A stretch of 8,955 bases of DNA. Source: Bacillota bacterium (GTDB taxonomy: Bacteria > Bacillota > Clostridia > Acetivibrionales > JAKOSZ01). The notes beneath the pieces were generated by a model that was not told the DNA's origin, searched no databases, and saw nothing but the letters and a program-made list of their open reading frames with translations. A program made the translations under genes and the position numbers. Location of the stretch: NCBI GenBank assembly GCA_029776555.1, contig JAKOSZ010000301.1:1-8955 (forward strand), given 5' to 3'. Positions 6,729 to 8,955 of this stretch are shown piece by piece (the stretch's first letter is position 1; every line of letters starts with the position of its first letter).

Positions 6729-7174
6729 AAAGGGTTCGTGACGGTCGAGCCAAGAGTGTTATAAGGTCAGTTTGGGCTTTATAACATTCGGTCAAAGACC
6801 AATATCGGGTCCGAGGGGCTCGATATTGATCGGCGAGAAGAGCCCTGTGACTAGACGTCCTGTAAGGCTTTACTGCAGTCACATGGATTGCAGTAAGGTC
6901 AAAAAGGATGCTCAGGGTTCGAGCTAAGATTGCCAGAGGTTCCGCAGGTTTTGTTGCTTCATCTGCAGCCTGAACATTGGTATGTTTAGTCCCTGAGATG
7001 AGACTTATGCTGGGGGTTTGATGCAGTCGGGAGATTGCATCAGGCTCCTAAGGTATCTCTGGCAACCGAGCAAAGGTTGGTACGGGTTTCGTAATGCTTG
7101 CATGCAGTCGCAAGATTGCATGCAGGTACGCAGAGATTCGTATCAGCCGGAGCGTAGATCGTCACGGGCTCTTT
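6729..7174 (+). ncRNA. Large multi-branched structured RNA, unassigned class
   Basis: No credible protein is encoded here, yet nearly the whole stretch pairs. An 18-bp helix H1 (6729-6746 with 7157-7174) joins both ends. Inside it lie H2 (6754-6768/6775-6789, 15 bp), H3 (6800-6811/6817-6828, 12 bp), H4 (6866-6880/6886-6900, 15 bp), H5 (6930-6940/7055-7065, 11 bp), H6 nested in H5 (7011-7028/7033-7050, 18 bp, GGGA loop) and H7 (7075-7090/7133-7148, 16 bp). H7 continues across a small internal loop into H8 (7095-7109/7114-7128, 15 bp, GCAA loop). The 26 non-Watson-Crick pairs among about 120 are all G-U on the plus strand, which fixes the orientation opposite to all neighbours. It lies between the aminotransferase promoter and the permease 3' end. 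By size it belongs with large bacterial RNAs (OLE, GOLLD, ROOL, HEARO), but I recognise no signature of any of them. Confidence 0.85.
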
Positions 7175-7210
7175 GTTATTAAGCCCCCCTCACCCCCGGG
7201 AAACGATCAG

Positions 7211-7233
7211 AAATTGAAAAGTTAAAAATTGAA
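7211..7233. repeat. Short direct repeat AAATTGAA, 15-bp period
   Basis: AAATTGAA occurs at 7211-7218 and 7226-7233 in an AT-rich patch. It is low-complexity sequence of the kind found between genes, with no evident function. The rest of 7175-7394 holds a C-rich patch (7184-7198) and the terminator candidates only. Confidence 0.4.
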
Positions 7234-7253
7234 CGAAGCTGATATGTGACGGC

Positions 7254-7275
7254 TGTTGTCCTCAACATCTTTTTT
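7254..7275 (+). terminator. Weak intrinsic terminator candidate for the plus-strand RNA
   Basis: TGTTG (7254-7258) pairs with CAACA (7263-7267) around TCCT, followed by TCTTTTTT (7268-7275). The stem is only 5 bp. If used, the full transcript from about 6732 would be near 540 nt. Alternatively the RNA ends at the U-rich TTTGTTATT right after the closing helix. Confidence 0.35.
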
Positions 7276-7283
7276 ATGAAAAA

Positions 7284-7303
7284 TTTATGGGGCTGCCCCT
7301 TCA
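7284..7303 (-). terminator. Weak terminator candidate for the permease gene
   Basis: On the minus strand GGGGCAGCCCC forms a short 4-bp hairpin, followed by ATAAATTTTTC. It lies about 90 nt past the permease stop. The stem is too short for confidence. Confidence 0.25.
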
Positions 7304-7394
7304 GTCTAATCTTCCTGGACAACCCCTGATAATCTTACCCGCTGTCAAGCTTGCAACAAAGGGACCTTTTCCGGGAAAGCGCCGCCCTGTCCGG

Positions 7395-8955
7395 CTATGT
7401 GCTCTCGCTCTTTATGGCATCCATAATGTTCTCGTGGCGTATTTTCCTCATGGAATACACCATGCTGGCAAATACCACGAAAAATACGCTCAGGATGCTT
7501 ACCACCACGGTGCCCGCCGGCAGGCGGAAAGGTATTTCAACCCCCTGTTGTATGTTGGCATGAATCAGACGAGTGACCAGCGCGGAAACCGGCAGCCCGT
7601 AAAGCAAGGCCTTGAGCCCGTAAAATATGCACTCGCAATTCAGCATCCTGTTAAAACTGGCATCGGTCATTCCCACCGATTTTAACATTGCAAACTCTAT
7701 CCTCCTCAAGTTGATATTGGTGGATATGGTATTCAGCACGTTTGCAATGCTGATGAGGGAAATGAGCACTATAAACCCGTAGGAGAACACCGACATGAAG
7801 GTGACGATATTGCGGCTGTTCTGCAGCATCCTTGCAATGTTGTGGAGGCTGCTGGCGGGAAGACCCGCCTCTAACAGCATATCTTTTATGTCCTCCTCGG
7901 CTTTGAAAGGATTTTGAGTAGCAAAATACATATTGGCCGGATTCCAGGCCTTCTCCGCGCCGTCAAAAACTGCCTTCCTTATCTCATCGCTTGTCACCAG
8001 CAGTATTGAATTAAAGGAAGGGGCGTAATCCGGCACCCCCAAGGGAGCCTCTTTTGCAAAAGCGACCAGTTGGATATCCTCCTTTAGCTGCCTTTCACCC
8101 TCTTCTTCCCGGAGGGTATACGTTAAGGACAAGCTCCCAGGCTTTTTGCCGCCCAGTATGCTGGAATTTACATACTTCCTCTCCTGGCTGTCATAATAGT
8201 GCTGGTAATCTATCGCAATCCCGGCAGGGGAATCGGGATTAGCAAAGAGGGATTCGTCAAGCCCCAGCCCGCGGGCATAGGAATTAAAGCTTTCCTTATC
8301 CACGCTGTAAACAATCACTGATACACGGGCATCCTCTCCAGGAGAGATATAACCCCTGTCAGCCATCCTGCCGTAAACCGAGGAATTGATGTGCTCCTTC
8401 GGAATACTTGCCATGGCATAAAGGGACCTTACAATGGAAGCCTGCTCTATGCCGTCCAGCTTCACAATATCCCTGTAAACCTTAAGGGCGGAGTCCTTCA
8501 AATCGCCCCTTTCATTGGTAAAGTAATACAGGTCAAATTTCTCATCCTGATATACGCTGGTAATACCCTCCATGAGATACATGGAAAAGGACGAAGCCGA
8601 CACAAACAGGACTATGCTCATGACCAGGGAGACCACGGTGCTGCGGTAGCGCTTGCGGCTCCTCTTTAAATTTTTCAGGGCCAGATCCCCTTCCATGCCG
8701 TACAGCCTGCGTGTTAAGGGCCATGTCCTGACCTGCCGCGCTGTGAGCCTTATGTCCGTGGTCTTCCTTATGGCATCAATGGGCGATATCTTCCCGCTGC
8801 GCCATGCCGGTATATAGGCCGATACCAGTACGGTAACCAGGGCCAGAACCACCGCCGCCGCCACGGAAGGGACGGACACCGACAGACTCATGGGCACCTG
8901 GGGGCCCAGGAACGTGATGCTGGAAAACAAATCCCTCAGCAGATGCAGCGTTACG
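7395..8955 (-). CDS. FtsX-type ABC transporter permease, N-terminus cut by window edge
   Basis: The frame stays open to the window edge at 8955, so only the last 519 residues are seen. It is the membrane subunit of an ABC transporter with two FtsX domains; the ATPase should be encoded beyond the edge. In order: the last helix of the first FtsX domain (about 25-48) ending in the typical IPAWRSGKISPIDAIR; a helix near 106-126 beginning the second half; a large extracytoplasmic domain (about 130-380); then helices near 383-410, 443-465 and 481-506, with the FtsX motif RRIEFAMLKSVGMT (417-430) between the first two. It ends IMDAIKSEST. Such MacB-like mechanotransmitters serve peptide antibiotic resistance, lipoprotein or peptide export; which applies here cannot be told. 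A TTG at 8930 should not be taken as the start. Confidence 0.9.
   Translation of the reverse strand, partial: VTLHLLRDLFSSITFLGPQVPMSLSVSVPSVAAAVVLALVTVLVSAYIPAWRSGKISPIDAIRKTTDIRLTARQVRTWPLTRRLYGMEGDLALKNLKRSRKRYRSTVVSLVMSIVLFVSASSFSMYLMEGITSVYQDEKFDLYYFTNERGDLKDSALKVYRDIVKLDGIEQASIVRSLYAMASIPKEHINSSVYGRMADRGYISPGEDARVSVIVYSVDKESFNSYARGLGLDESLFANPDSPAGIAIDYQHYYDSQERKYVNSSILGGKKPGSLSLTYTLREEEGERQLKEDIQLVAFAKEAPLGVPDYAPSFNSILLVTSDEIRKAVFDGAEKAWNPANMYFATQNPFKAEEDIKDMLLEAGLPASSLHNIARMLQNSRNIVTFMSVFSYGFIVLISLISIANVLNTISTNINLRRIEFAMLKSVGMTDASFNRMLNCECIFYGLKALLYGLPVSALVTRLIHANIQQGVEIPFRLPAGTVVVSILSVFFVVFASMVYSMRKIRHENIMDAIKSEST

Noticed and set aside
6679..6882. A 67-codon minus-strand open frame overlapping the structured RNA
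   Set aside because: No ribosome site or domain, and its sequence is explained by RNA helices H1-H4. It ends inside the structure.
7006..7052. CCTAAG (7047-7052) as half of an 11-nt GAAA tetraloop receptor
   Set aside because: The opposite strand lacks TATGG in register, and H6 can be extended through these bases, so the match is only partial.
6754..7148. CRISPR-like repeats from the recurring TGCAGTC/GATTGCA motif
   Set aside because: Spacing is irregular, copies are arms of hairpins rather than direct repeats with spacers, and no cas genes are present.
6729..7174. Group II intron or retron msr-msd RNA
   Set aside because: No domain V with its catalytic AGC/CGC triad and bulge is visible, and no reverse transcriptase is encoded nearby.
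8542..8724. A 60-codon minus-strand frame inside the permease
   Set aside because: It overlaps the permease in another frame and carries no recognisable domain.

Overview
The window looks like a chromosomal segment of a Gram-positive Clostridia-type Firmicute. The clues are strong GGAGG-type ribosome binding sites, non-ATG starts, sigma-A-like promoters, an LCP cell-wall protein, a GntR/HutC regulator and the protein family mix. Base composition is moderate, with AT-rich gaps between genes. No phage, plasmid or transposon genes are visible, apart from one housekeeping-style tyrosine recombinase. The genus cannot be fixed from the sequence alone.

All seven protein genes lie on the minus strand. 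From high to low coordinates they are: the C-terminal part of an FtsX-type ABC transporter permease (7395-8955, cut by the window edge); a class I aminotransferase of the MocR-like/AspT type (5177-6451); adenylosuccinate lyase purB (3531-4958, TTG start); a gntR-dedA pair that reads as one operon (3385-1991); a tyrosine recombinase (1868-900); and an LCP-family (LytR-CpsA-Psr) protein whose C-terminus is outside the window (788-1). Promoter-like elements precede most units. A good intrinsic terminator follows the aminotransferase. These genes do not form one pathway: they are purine synthesis, amino-acid metabolism, envelope functions and chromosome maintenance side by side.

The exceptional part is the gene-less stretch 6452-7394. 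Within it, 6729-7174 folds into a large multi-branched RNA: an 18-bp helix joins the two ends across about 410 nt, and inside it lie several 11-18 bp helices, two of them capped by GNRA tetraloops. Eight helices total about 120 base pairs. All 26 non-Watson-Crick pairs are G-U when read on the plus strand, and would be A-C on the minus strand. This marks a plus-strand transcript running against every neighbouring gene. The terminal parts of five hairpins share one sequence/structure module. I could not assign this RNA to a known class from memory. It is the best candidate here for an undescribed system.

Smaller points of interest are a GC-rich REP-like hairpin in the leader of the LCP gene, spaced direct repeats over the gntR promoter, an AT-rich 28-bp palindrome right after dedA, and paired palindromes upstream of purB.
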